From SAR86 cluster bacterium (GTDB lineage Bacteria; Pseudomonadota; Gammaproteobacteria; Magnimaribacterales; AG-339-G14), in contig JAOIOC010000003.1 of the NCBI GenBank assembly GCA_028140145.1, positions 40,629 through 104,628 of the forward strand: a stretch of 64,000 nucleotides of DNA. Direction: 5' to 3'. The number at the start of each line of letters is the position of its first letter. Position 1 is the first letter of the stretch. Both the position numbers and the translations under genes were made by a program. Below, one piece after another: positions 1-9,505 of this stretch. The notes below the pieces were generated by a model. It was not told where the DNA came from, made no database searches, and saw only the letters and a list, made by a program, of their open reading frames with translations.

Positions 1-411
1 AACCTGAGGCCATAATTGCAAGCTAACCGTTAAGTAACCGAACAAAGATTGTATACAGACCAATACAGTGGCAGCATAAATTAAATTATTTAGTCTTCTA
101 TCTCTAATTTTTGAAAAGATAGCCAAAAAGAAAAGACCAAATATCAATAATCCTAGTGAGCCAGCAAAATATCTATGCACTACTTCTGGAACAGCTTTTG
201 CCAATTCAAATTGTCTCTCTGGGAAAGTAATGTTTGCTTGTTCAATTTCTGCTTCGGTAGTTGGCATCCAAACGTATCCATAGCAACCTGGCCAATCAGG
301 ACATCCTAATCCAGCATCAACAAGCCTTGTCCAGGCTCCTAGACCAACAACAACGAATGCTAAAAATATTCCTATCAGACTGATAATCTGAATTTTTTTA
401 AAATTATCCAA
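1..411 (-). CDS. ctaA: Heme A synthase (COX15/CtaA), N-terminal part, runs off the left edge
   Basis: Own translation of the minus strand from a TTG at 411: MDNFKKIQIISLIGIFLAFVVVGLGAWTRLVDAGLGCPDWPGCYGYVWMPTT...; the GAWTRLVDAGLGCPDWPGCYG block is typical of CtaA. In cytochrome oxidase context. Confidence 0.85.
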   Translation of the reverse strand, partial: MDNFKKIQIISLIGIFLAFVVVGLGAWTRLVDAGLGCPDWPGCYGYVWMPTTEAEIEQANITFPERQFELAKAVPEVVHRYFAGSLGLLIFGLFFLAIFSKIRDRRLNNLIYAATVLVCIQSLFGYLTVSLQLWPQV

Positions 412-991
412 TTTTTGAAACCCTCAATAGTTTTTTTAAGTCTTCAAGAATTTGCTTAAAGTTTTCATTTTTATCTTCTTTAGGACCATAAAACATGATG
501 ATATTTCCTAAAGGATCTACTATAAACAAAGATCCTTCCTCAAAAGGATTAATATTCTGGCTTTCAAATTCTTTAGCTATCAATGAGCCCTCGACATATG
601 TAGCATGTTTAAGAGGCTTATATTTTTCCAAGATATCGTAGTCTTTATCTGACTCGCTGAGGAGAAATCTTGATACTCGGATGCTTTCTCGATTCAAGGC
701 TATGTTTGCTTGTCTTGCGACATAAGCTGCATCATCGCAAGTTGATGAGCAATCGCCTTTAATAAACTGGAAGATCATCCAATCTCTTTCGATGGTTTCA
801 ATGTTAAAAGGTTGATACTCATAAGTGACCCCCAGCTCACCAACATCAATCGGCGGAGACAGAAGTTGACCATTGTTCACTCTTCCCTCTGGAAGGGATG
901 CACCTGAGTAGTACCACACAGTGCTTGATAGAATCACCAAGATAGGGGTCAAGAAAATTAACATCGCTATAACAAAGTTCTTCTTAATCAT
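404..991 (-). CDS. Cytochrome-oxidase-associated membrane-anchored protein of unknown function (SCO/thioredoxin-like fold possible)
   Basis: 195 aa ORF with N-terminal TM, between SURF1 and ctaA; C-terminal LFIVDPLGNIIMFYGP resembles SCO/redoxin ends; cysteines in DCSSTCDD. Confidence 0.65.
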   Translation of the reverse strand: MIKKNFVIAMLIFLTPILVILSSTVWYYSGASLPEGRVNNGQLLSPPIDVGELGVTYEYQPFNIETIERDWMIFQFIKGDCSSTCDDAAYVARQANIALNRESIRVSRFLLSESDKDYDILEKYKPLKHATYVEGSLIAKEFESQNINPFEEGSLFIVDPLGNIIMFYGPKEDKNENFKQILEDLKKLLRVSKIG

Positions 992-1688
992 TTTTTCTAA
1001 ACCCTACAAAAATAAAACCTGCCAAAGCAACCAAACTCAAGCCTAACCATTGAATTGCGTAGCCAAAATGTCTATTGGCAGATAAATAAACAGGTTGCCA
1101 AATCCTAGTGAATCCATCTAATAAAAATTCATCAAGTTCAAAGACTACAGCCGGATAGCTTGTATTCCACTTCAAGTTAATGCTATCGATATCAAAGGAC
1201 TGCATTTCTAGACCACTTTCTTCCCTTTCATAAATTGAATTATCTAACGTGAAAGCTTTTTCGATTGGTCTGAAAACTCCCTGCAATAAATAATTCTGGT
1301 CTAAGGTCTTTTTTGATTCATCAAATGACTTTGACCATCCTTTAGATACTAAAAGTGACAATCCTTTATTAGATAAAAACTCTTGATAAACAGAAAAACC
1401 ACGAACTCCTTCATGGATTGCATTGTCTACTAAAACTGTCCTTTGACTGAACTTGCCTTGCATAAAAAAGGGTATGTACCATTGGCTGGGAGTAGCATAT
1501 TCTAATGAAATAAATTCGGTTGGGGGCTTTGATTGCTGATTATTAATAAAACTTTCAAGCTTAGATTTTTCTAATCCCCTTTGATATTGCCAAAAACTTA
1601 AACTTAATAAAATTGGTAATATAATTGCCGTAAAAATTGTAAACTTCCAACCAGGATTAAATTTTCCAATGTTAGTAAAAATACTCAT
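984..1688 (-). CDS. SURF1 family protein (cytochrome oxidase biogenesis)
   Basis: ORF; likely start is the internal ATG at 1688 (MSIFTNIGKFNPGWKF...). LSLSFWQYQRGLEKSKLE and GFRKND C-terminal TM pattern; neighbourhood. Confidence 0.8.
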   Translation of the reverse strand: MSIFTNIGKFNPGWKFTIFTAIILPILLSLSFWQYQRGLEKSKLESFINNQQSKPPTEFISLEYATPSQWYIPFFMQGKFSQRTVLVDNAIHEGVRGFSVYQEFLSNKGLSLLVSKGWSKSFDESKKTLDQNYLLQGVFRPIEKAFTLDNSIYEREESGLEMQSFDIDSINLKWNTSYPAVVFELDEFLLDGFTRIWQPVYLSANRHFGYAIQWLGLSLVALAGFIFVGFRKND

Positions 1689-1881
1689 CGTCGTTTTAAT
1701 GATTGCTATGCTGATCAGCCTCTTTTCTAGCGCAGCTTTTATGATCAAAGATAAAAAAGGAGCAATGACCAGAAGTTTTATGGCTCTCAGGGTAAGGGTA
1801 GTAATTGCGGGTCTTCTTTTGTTGACCCTCGCATACGGTCTTTATAGTGGTCAAATAGTTGTTAATAGCCCTTGGGGTTAG
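1669..1881 (+). CDS. DUF2909-type twin transmembrane protein
   Basis: 70 aa, two TM segments, located between coxC and SURF1 as in many gammaproteobacterial cox clusters. Confidence 0.65.
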   Translation: MLVKILIVVLMIAMLISLFSSAAFMIKDKKGAMTRSFMALRVRVVIAGLLLLTLAYGLYSGQIVVNSPWG

Positions 1882-2780
1882 AATACGTAAACTACCAACA
1901 CCAATAATATCCATACTACATCTACGAAGTGCCAGTACCAGGATCCTGCTGCAAGACCAAAGTGATCTTCCTTAGTAAAGGCTCCTCGAAATCCTCTTAT
2001 GGTCATAATTGTCAAAATGATTGCTCCTAAACAAACATGAAAGCCGTGGAAACCTGTAAGAAGAAAGAAAGTAGTTCCATAAATCCCAGCACCTAGAGTC
2101 AGACCCATGTGATCATAGGCTTCGTAATACTCAAGGCCTTGTAAATAAACAAAAGTAAATCCAAGAATAAGAGTCATAACCATCCAAAACTTAAATGAAG
2201 TTCTATTGCCTTTTTTCAAAGCATGCTCAGCAATCGTTATGGTTCCGCTTGAAGTTACCAAGCAAAGAGTGTTCCAAAACGGTAACCAATGCCCTACGTT
2301 TGCAAATCCAGGAAAATTCATATTCTCTTTTGGGCCTTGAAATAAAGACTGATCCGGGGTCTGCATTACTGGCCAAGTCGCTTCGAATCCAGGCCACAAC
2401 ATATTCGAGATAGCCTTTTCACCTTCACCTCCAAGCCACGGCACTGCAAAAATTCTTACGTATCCTAGCGCTAAAAAGAAAGCGAAGAAAAACATGACTT
2501 CACTGAATATGAACCACTGCATGCCCATGACAAATGATCTATTCAATTGATCGCTGTACATTCCTTTGTCGTTTTCTTTTATAACTTCGCCAAACCAAAA
2601 GAAGAACACTGAAAAAATAACGGCAAAAGCAGCGATTAGGATCCAATATGAATTTGAATCAGGTTTGTCTAAATCGTTAATAGTGTAACCAGCGCCTAAT
2701 ACAAAAAGCATCAAACCAAAAGCCATCCAAATTGGCAGTCTGCTGCTTGCTGGAACAAAATATGAAGATTGATCAGACAT
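1878..2780 (-). CDS. coxC: Cytochrome c oxidase subunit III
   Basis: ORF with subunit III hallmarks (EVMFFFAFF, HGFHVCLGAI, YWHFVDVVWI). Confidence 0.95.
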   Translation of the reverse strand: MSDQSSYFVPASSRLPIWMAFGLMLFVLGAGYTINDLDKPDSNSYWILIAAFAVIFSVFFFWFGEVIKENDKGMYSDQLNRSFVMGMQWFIFSEVMFFFAFFLALGYVRIFAVPWLGGEGEKAISNMLWPGFEATWPVMQTPDQSLFQGPKENMNFPGFANVGHWLPFWNTLCLVTSSGTITIAEHALKKGNRTSFKFWMVMTLILGFTFVYLQGLEYYEAYDHMGLTLGAGIYGTTFFLLTGFHGFHVCLGAIILTIMTIRGFRGAFTKEDHFGLAAGSWYWHFVDVVWILLVLVVYVF

Positions 2781-2782
2781 AA

Positions 2783-3322
2783 TTAATTACTCGCTTGTAA
2801 TTTTATATGAGATTCAGTGATATCAAAAAGAGTATAACCAAGGGTTAACACAGGAACATCATCGGGGAGATCAGGATCAATAATAAATCTAACCGGCATG
2901 GTTAACTTTTCTCCAGGTTGTAGAAGTTGTTCCTCAAAACAGAAGCATTCAGTTTTATGAAAATATTGTGCACCTTTTCCCGGAGATACACTCGGTATTG
3001 CCTGAGCTACCATAGGATAATCTGTAGGATTTTCAAAAGTATAATCAACTGTATAAGCTGTTCCCGTTTCTGCATCTATTGTTCTTTTCTCGGAAGTAAA
3101 ATTCCAAGCCATATTTTCATTATTCTTGGTAACAAAGAGAATTTTGATTTCCCTGGAATCAAAATTTTCATCATATTGGGTAATGGTAGGTCCAGATACT
3201 TTTCCATTTAACCCAGTGATTTCACAAAAAACATCGTAAATAGGAACCAAAGCAAAACCAAAGCAAAACATACCTAAAACAAGACTTACTAATTTTAAGT
3301 TTGTTTTAGTAGCTGCTTTCAC
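2783..3322 (-). CDS. ctaG: Cytochrome c oxidase assembly protein CtaG/Cox11
   Basis: ALVPIYDVFCEITGLNGK and KTECFCFEEQLLQPGE, the Cox11 copper-binding motif region. Confidence 0.93.
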   Translation of the reverse strand: MKAATKTNLKLVSLVLGMFCFGFALVPIYDVFCEITGLNGKVSGPTITQYDENFDSREIKILFVTKNNENMAWNFTSEKRTIDAETGTAYTVDYTFENPTDYPMVAQAIPSVSPGKGAQYFHKTECFCFEEQLLQPGEKLTMPVRFIIDPDLPDDVPVLTLGYTLFDITESHIKLQASN

Positions 3323-4902
3323 TTAACTTCTGGTGGAGTTTCAAAAGTGTGATACGGAGCTGGCGATGCAACAGTCCACTCCAATCCTTTGGCGCCTTCC
3401 CATACTTCAGAAGTAGCCTGTTTTCCAGCAAAAATACTCTTAAGAATAATAAATAAGAAGAGGAGTTGCGTTAAACCAAAAATGAACGCACCAATAGAAA
3501 TCACCATATTAAAATCTGCAAATTGAAGAGCGTAATCAGGAATTCTTCTAGGCATACCTGCTAATCCAACAAAATGCATGGGGAAGAAAGTAATGTTAAC
3601 CGAAATAAAAGACATCCAAAAATGAGTTTTCCCTAAAACTTCGTCGTACATGTTACCCGTCCATTTTGGTAGCCAATAATAAACACCAGCGATTATTCCA
3701 AAAATAGCTCCGGGAACTAAAACGTAATGAAAATGCGCAACAACGAAGTAAGTATCGTGGTACTGAAAGTCAGCTGGAGCTATTGCAAGCATCAACCCTG
3801 ATAATCCACCAATAGTAAACAAAGCTACAAAAGCTATCGAAAAAAGCATCGGAGTTTCAAAAGAGATAGAACCTTTGAACATAGTCGATAACCAATTGAA
3901 TACTTTCACTCCTGTTGGGATTGCAATCAACATGGTTGTGTACATGAAGAAAAGTTCACCTGCGATTGGCATTCCAACTGTAAACATGTGATGCGCCCAA
4001 ACAATGAAAGAAAGGATAGCGATTGATGCTATTGCATAAACCATTGACGTGTATCCAAAAATTGGTTTTCTTGAGAAGGTTTCAATGATGTGCGATACGA
4101 TTCCAAAAGCAGGCAAAATCATTATGTAAACCTCAGGGTGACCAAAGAACCAAAAGATATGTTGGAATAACACTGGATCTCCACCACCGGCAGCGTTGAA
4201 GAAACTGGTTCCAAAATGGATATCCATGAGCATCATAGTTACAGCCCCTGCAAGAACTGGCATTACAGCAATTAGAAGATAAGCAGTGATCAGCCAAGTC
4301 CAAGTAAACAATGGCATCTTCATGAAAGTCATTCCAGGTGCTCTCATGTTAAGAATTGTGGTTATGATATTTATGGATCCCATAATGGAAGATGCTCCCA
4401 TGATGTGAACTGCGAAAATGAAGAAAGTTACTGTTGGCGGTGCGTAAGTTGTAGATAAAGGTGCATAGAAAGTCCAACCAAAGTTAGGACCTCCGCCTTC
4501 CATGAAAAAGGTGGAGATTAAAATTCCAAAAGCCACTGGGAGAATCCAAAAACTTAAGTTATTCATTCTCGGTAAAGCCATATCTGGAGCACCGATTTGC
4601 ATAGGAATAATCCAGTTAGCCAAACCAACGAAAGCTGGCATGACCGCTCCAAAAACCATAATCAGACCATGATTAGTCAGCATTTGATTATAAAATTCTG
4701 GAGATACTATTTGGCTTCCAGGCTCAAATAGCTCAGCTCTGATAACCATTGCCATGGCACCACCTAAAAATAACATCAAAAAGCTAAACCAAAGGTAAAG
4801 CGTACCGATGTCTTTATGGTTAGTAGTGTATAACCATCTGGTTATACCTTTTGCTGGGCCGTGATGATGATCATCTGAATGCGAATCTATTACTGCGCTC
4901 AT
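3319..4902 (-). CDS. coxA: Cytochrome c oxidase subunit I
   Basis: 527 aa; heme/CuB motifs WFFGHPEVYIMILPAFGI and HDTYFVVAHFHYVL. Confidence 0.97.
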   Translation of the reverse strand: MSAVIDSHSDDHHHGPAKGITRWLYTTNHKDIGTLYLWFSFLMLFLGGAMAMVIRAELFEPGSQIVSPEFYNQMLTNHGLIMVFGAVMPAFVGLANWIIPMQIGAPDMALPRMNNLSFWILPVAFGILISTFFMEGGGPNFGWTFYAPLSTTYAPPTVTFFIFAVHIMGASSIMGSINIITTILNMRAPGMTFMKMPLFTWTWLITAYLLIAVMPVLAGAVTMMLMDIHFGTSFFNAAGGGDPVLFQHIFWFFGHPEVYIMILPAFGIVSHIIETFSRKPIFGYTSMVYAIASIAILSFIVWAHHMFTVGMPIAGELFFMYTTMLIAIPTGVKVFNWLSTMFKGSISFETPMLFSIAFVALFTIGGLSGLMLAIAPADFQYHDTYFVVAHFHYVLVPGAIFGIIAGVYYWLPKWTGNMYDEVLGKTHFWMSFISVNITFFPMHFVGLAGMPRRIPDYALQFADFNMVISIGAFIFGLTQLLFLFIILKSIFAGKQATSEVWEGAKGLEWTVASPAPYHTFETPPEVK

Positions 4903-4916
4903 AGTCCTTCCGTATA

Positions 4917-6053
4917 TTAAAGTTTGTTATTTTTATAATCCAAAATTTCTTTTGGAATTACGATTTCTCCGTCACCGCTAGCATCGTTACCCCACGCCTT
5001 CCTCGTATAGGTTATAACGGCTGCAATGTCGACTTCAGAAAGCTGTTCGGCGTATGACTGCATAGCAGCACCTTGAACACCTTCCATTAAAATTTCTATT
5101 TGTTTAGCTTTATCATTTAGCACAAGATCGCTTCCTGCTAATGCTGGAAATACAGGAGGTAATCCTTCTCCATTGACTTGATGACAAGCTACACAATTGG
5201 TTTGGTAAACACCTTCTCCAATTTCATAAAGTTCTTCTGTTGACCAAAGCTTTTCAGTGAGAAGTGCTTGTTGAATTTTTGCTTCTTTCTTCTCATTTAC
5301 CCAAAGTTCGTAATCTTCAGGTGATACTGCTTTAACAACAACTGGCATGTAACCGTGATATTGCCCACACAGCTCAGTGCATTGACCTCTGAAAATTCCT
5401 TCTTCATCAACTTGTGTCCAAGCTGTGTTTATAAACCCAGGGATTGCATCTTGCTTTACTGCAAAATCTGGAACCCACCATGAGTGGATTACATCGTTAG
5501 CTGTGATTAAAAATCTGATTCTTTTATTTGTTGGTATGACTAAAGGCTCGTCAACTTCCAAAAGATAGTTATCTGATTTGGGGGCAATGTTGTTTCTTTG
5601 ATCTAAATCTGTGGATAGGTTACTGAAAAAACTTACTTCGTCTTCTAGGTACTCATACTGCCACTTCCATTGATGCCCAGTGATTAAAATATTGATATCT
5701 CCTTCTGCATCATCGTATGCACGAATCATTGTAAAGGTTGCTGGAATGGCCATGACCGCCAAAATAACTGCAAATAATACGGTCCAAGTCATTTCTAGAA
5801 CTGGATGGTCATCAAACTGAGCTGGTTTATCTCCCTCTTTTTTTCTAAAAGCAACTATGAGATAAACCATAAAGCCGAGCACTAATGCTCCAATGACCAC
5901 GCATATCCAGAAAATAGTCATGTGCAGATCAAAAATTTCTCTGCTGAGGGCATTAACACCCGGAGTCATATTCACGTCTCCCCAGCCAGCAAAAAGCGGA
6001 AGAGATACGCAACAGGAAATTAATGCCGCAAAAATTCTTTTAATAAGTACCAT
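4917..6053 (-). CDS. coxB: Cytochrome c oxidase subunit II with fused C-terminal cytochrome c domain
   Basis: CuA motif GQCTELCGQYHGYMP followed by CXXCH heme motif NCVACHQVNGEGLPPVFPALAGS. Confidence 0.95.
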   Translation of the reverse strand: MVLIKRIFAALISCCVSLPLFAGWGDVNMTPGVNALSREIFDLHMTIFWICVVIGALVLGFMVYLIVAFRKKEGDKPAQFDDHPVLEMTWTVLFAVILAVMAIPATFTMIRAYDDAEGDINILITGHQWKWQYEYLEDEVSFFSNLSTDLDQRNNIAPKSDNYLLEVDEPLVIPTNKRIRFLITANDVIHSWWVPDFAVKQDAIPGFINTAWTQVDEEGIFRGQCTELCGQYHGYMPVVVKAVSPEDYELWVNEKKEAKIQQALLTEKLWSTEELYEIGEGVYQTNCVACHQVNGEGLPPVFPALAGSDLVLNDKAKQIEILMEGVQGAAMQSYAEQLSEVDIAAVITYTRKAWGNDASGDGEIVIPKEILDYKNNKL

Positions 6054-6110
6054 TTAGTAATCTTTCATTAAGGTAGGCTGCGTAATTTTACTTCAAAAGT
6101 ATGTGGAAAA

Positions 6111-6959
6111 CTAACGCAAAGCCAATAAATTATTGGTCTTTGGAAGTTTTCCTGTCCAAGTTTTAAATGAAGCAGCTCCCTGTTCAACGAGCATCCCCCA
6201 TCCGTCTGATACTGATTGAGCTCCATTGTTTTTAGCATCAATCATAAATTGGGTATCGGTCTGAGAGTAAGCTAAATCATAGGCTAGAGCGCAATTACTA
6301 TACAAAGATGGATCTATCGGTAAACTCTCATTTTCAAGGGTGGACATTGAGGTTGCGTTGATAATAAGGTCAAAAGAATGAAATTCATCCTGAATTGAAT
6401 TAAAACTCGATGCTATAAGATTAGAATTTTTCCCTGAAGACTGTCTGTATAAGGATAAATCTTTAACTAGTTCTTGAGCTTTTTCAAGCGTCCTGTTCGT
6501 TATGCAAATGGTTTTGGGATTAAGATCCTGTAGACCAAAAGCAGCTCCTTTGGCTGCTCCGCCGGCTCCAAGGATTAAAATCTCCTTGCCGTAAAGATCA
6601 AATCCTAAATTTTGATTAATATCCTTTGCTAAGCCAATACAATCTGTATTATCTCCGACAATAATATCTCCCTTCTTATATAAATTATTAGAAGCGCCTA
6701 TCATTTGCGCTTTTGTTGAAGAATCATTTGAAAATTTCAAAGCTAATTTTTTAAAAGGCAATGTGACGCTTAATCCAACACCAGATTTAAAAAAATCTTT
6801 AACAAAATTTTCGAAGTCTTCCTCATCAACTAAATATTTTCCAAATGAGATTTTAATTTTTTGCTGATCAGCAAAGTGGTGATGGATCTCTGGGGATCTA
6901 CTATGTCTAATGGGATTACCAACTACTCCAAATTTTAAATTCTTCATTTTCTTATCCAC
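6111..6959 (-). CDS. aroE: Shikimate dehydrogenase
   Basis: FGVVGNPIRHSRSPEIHH, NVTLPFK-like SVTLPFK, ILGAGGAAKGA. Confidence 0.93.
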   Translation of the reverse strand: MDKKMKNLKFGVVGNPIRHSRSPEIHHHFADQQKIKISFGKYLVDEEDFENFVKDFFKSGVGLSVTLPFKKLALKFSNDSSTKAQMIGASNNLYKKGDIIVGDNTDCIGLAKDINQNLGFDLYGKEILILGAGGAAKGAAFGLQDLNPKTICITNRTLEKAQELVKDLSLYRQSSGKNSNLIASSFNSIQDEFHSFDLIINATSMSTLENESLPIDPSLYSNCALAYDLAYSQTDTQFMIDAKNNGAQSVSDGWGMLVEQGAASFKTWTGKLPKTNNLLALR

Positions 6960-7447
6960 TCCCCAGTTTCTAGATTTTGTATTGGAGTAGCGCCTCCAAA
7001 ATTGCCTATCTCTCCCTTAATGAGCGTTACCTCATTTCCAAAAATCTTTGTTACTTCGTCTGCTGACATAGCAGGTGGGTCGTCAGAAATATTTGCTGAT
7101 GTGCTAGTCAGCACTTTGCCAATTTTTTTTGTCAGTTTTATCACTTCAGGATGAGAACTATGACGGAGGGCAACCAAATCAGAATTTCCTTTAATCCATT
7201 CTGGGACATTTTCATTTGCTCTAACAAGCCAGGTGTGAGGGCCAGGCCATGGCTTTTTAAGTTTTTCTATATCTTGTTTATCAAGGTGATTTATATATTT
7301 TTCAAAATGCCCAAAAACTCCACTTATTAGTATTAAGCCTTTGTCTATTGATCTTTTTTTTAACTCGCAAAGTTTAAAGACATCCTTTTTTGAGTCAGGA
7401 TCACACCCTAGCCCATAAACTCCCTCGCATGGATAGGCATAGATCAT
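6944..7447 (-). CDS. tsaC: L-threonylcarbamoyladenylate synthase (Sua5/YrdC/TsaC)
   Basis: YPCEGVYGLGCDP, PGPHTWLV, STSANIS; overlaps aroE start. Confidence 0.92.
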   Translation of the reverse strand: MIYAYPCEGVYGLGCDPDSKKDVFKLCELKKRSIDKGLILISGVFGHFEKYINHLDKQDIEKLKKPWPGPHTWLVRANENVPEWIKGNSDLVALRHSSHPEVIKLTKKIGKVLTSTSANISDDPPAMSADEVTKIFGNEVTLIKGEIGNFGGATPIQNLETGEWIRK

Positions 7448-7459
7448 TTTAAGATTGCT

Positions 7460-7936
7460 TTATTGATCCTCTAATAAGATTCTTTTTTGTTCTTCTCTTT
7501 GATCAGCTATTTTTTTAGCCAACTCCTTATCTCCGGTTCCTAGCATTTGGGCAGCTAAATGGCCTGCGTTTACTGCTCCTGCCTTTCCTATGGCTACAGT
7601 TGCAACTGGAACTCCTCTAGGCATTTGAACGGTTGAGAAAAGAGCATCCAAGCCATTTAAAGGTCCGCCATCCCCTGGAATTCCAATGACAGGTAGAGTC
7701 GTATGAGCAGCAATATTTCCTGATAGATGTGCTGCCAACCCAGCAATTCCTACGAAAACTTTGGTGCCGTCCTTGATGGTATTTTCTATAAACTCTTTAA
7801 GGGCCTCCGGAGTTCTGTGAGCGCTCAATACTTTAATCACTGAACCAATTCCATAACCATCCAATACTTCTTTTGTTGCTTCTGCCAAAGCCATATCAGA
7901 CTTTGATCCCATCACAATTGCTACGCTATTAGTCAT
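7460..7936 (-). CDS. purE: N5-carboxyaminoimidazole ribonucleotide mutase
   Basis: MGSKSDMALAEA, SAHRTPE, GIAGLAAHLSG, GLDALFSTVQMPRGVPVATVAIG. Confidence 0.96.
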   Translation of the reverse strand: MTNSVAIVMGSKSDMALAEATKEVLDGYGIGSVIKVLSAHRTPEALKEFIENTIKDGTKVFVGIAGLAAHLSGNIAAHTTLPVIGIPGDGGPLNGLDALFSTVQMPRGVPVATVAIGKAGAVNAGHLAAQMLGTGDKELAKKIADQREEQKRILLEDQ

Positions 7937-8002
7937 AATTTCTAAGATATTTAGTTTTTGTTAATTACCCACATATAATATATGTAAAGTAAATTTATAA
8001 AA

Positions 8003-8518
8003 ATGAAATTATTGAAGATTTTAGAATTTCCTGATCCTAGACTCAGAACAAAAGCAAAGCCTGTAAAGGAAGTTACTAATGTCCATAGAGAACTAATCGA
8101 CAACATGATTCACACCATGTACGAAAGCAAGGGTATTGGTCTTGCTGCTACACAAGTGGATTTTCATGAAAGGATCTTGGTTATTGATATAAGCGAAGAA
8201 AGAGATGATCCTCAAGTATTTATCAATCCTGAGGTAGAAATTCTCAATAAAGATGAAAAGTCCGGCTATGAGGAAGGTTGCTTATCTGTACCGGGCTTTT
8301 ATGAAGAAATAATTAGACCTGAAAAAATCAAAGTCACCTACTTGGATAGAGATGGCAAGAAGCAAACTCTTATGCCTGAAGGTTTACTAGCTGTTGTCAT
8401 CCAGCATGAAATGGATCATTTAGAGGGAATCCTCATGGTTGACTACATATCAAACATTAAAAGACAAAGAATAAAACAAAAACTCCAGAAATCTGCTAAA
8501 GAAAAATTAGCCTCCTGA
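8003..8518 (+). CDS. def: Peptide deformylase
   Basis: [25 protein letters not shown] metal-binding motifs. Confidence 0.97.
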   Translation: MKLLKILEFPDPRLRTKAKPVKEVTNVHRELIDNMIHTMYESKGIGLAATQVDFHERILVIDISEERDDPQVFINPEVEILNKDEKSGYEEGCLSVPGFYEEIIRPEKIKVTYLDRDGKKQTLMPEGLLAVVIQHEMDHLEGILMVDYISNIKRQRIKQKLQKSAKEKLAS

Positions 8519-8521
8519 TAA

Positions 8522-9457
8522 ATGAAAATAGCTTTTGCTGGAACTCCAGAAATTGCCGCTACAATTCTTCAATCTATTATTGATAAAAAAGATCATCAAG
8601 TTGTATGCGTTATAACGTCAGTTGATAAACCTTCAGGCAGAGGCAGAAAATTAAAGCCTTCGCCAGTAAAAAAAATTTCCTTAGAGAATAACTTAACTTT
8701 GATGCAGCCTGATTCACCTAAATCTGAGGAATTTATCGATGAGTTTAAAAATTATCAATGCGATGTTCTTTTAGTGGTGGCTTATGGTCATATTTTGACA
8801 GAGGAATTATTGGAAACACCTCAGTACGGCAGCGTAAATATCCATGCATCTCTTTTACCAAAATACAGGGGAGCTGCTCCAATACAAAGAGCTATTCTGA
8901 ATGGTGATAAAAAAAGTGGACTGACTTTTATGAAGATGACGAAAGGACTTGATTCGGGACCTATGTCTAAACGGTTTGAAATTAAGATAGAAAAAGACGA
9001 CACCACTGCTGATTTAACATCGAAGATGGCTTCTTTAGCGGCAAAAGAAGTTAATAAATTTTGTTCTGATTGGCCAAATTTAATTGATAGTTTGGAAGAA
9101 CAAAATGAAACAGATGCGTCTTATTGTCCGAAGATTACAAGAAATGATGCGGTGATTGAATGGTCTGATAAGGCCAAAAAAATCAGTAAGACTATTAACG
9201 CAATGTACCCTAACCCAATAATATCTATCGACATTAACGGTATAGGGATTAACCTCTGCAAATCAAAGGTCAATAAAAAGTTAATTGGCGACCCTGGAGA
9301 AATTATTGAATTTAATAAAAATATTCTTGCGATAGGTTGTGGAGATTTTGCAGTGGAAGTTACTGAACTTTGTAGGACAGGAAAAAATAAACTTTCCATT
9401 AAAGATTTTTATAATGGGGCTCAAAAACTTTTGAAAGAAGGCGATATTATTTCTTGA
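8522..9457 (+). CDS. fmt: Methionyl-tRNA formyltransferase
   Basis: AFAGTPEIAA, NIHASLLPKYRGAAPIQRAI; adjacent to def. Confidence 0.96.
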   Translation: MKIAFAGTPEIAATILQSIIDKKDHQVVCVITSVDKPSGRGRKLKPSPVKKISLENNLTLMQPDSPKSEEFIDEFKNYQCDVLLVVAYGHILTEELLETPQYGSVNIHASLLPKYRGAAPIQRAILNGDKKSGLTFMKMTKGLDSGPMSKRFEIKIEKDDTTADLTSKMASLAAKEVNKFCSDWPNLIDSLEEQNETDASYCPKITRNDAVIEWSDKAKKISKTINAMYPNPIISIDINGIGINLCKSKVNKKLIGDPGEIIEFNKNILAIGCGDFAVEVTELCRTGKNKLSIKDFYNGAQKLLKEGDIIS

Positions 9458-9505
9458 ATATTAGGTGTATAAATATCAATAAAGTTATAGTTAGAAAGAA
9501 ATAAA

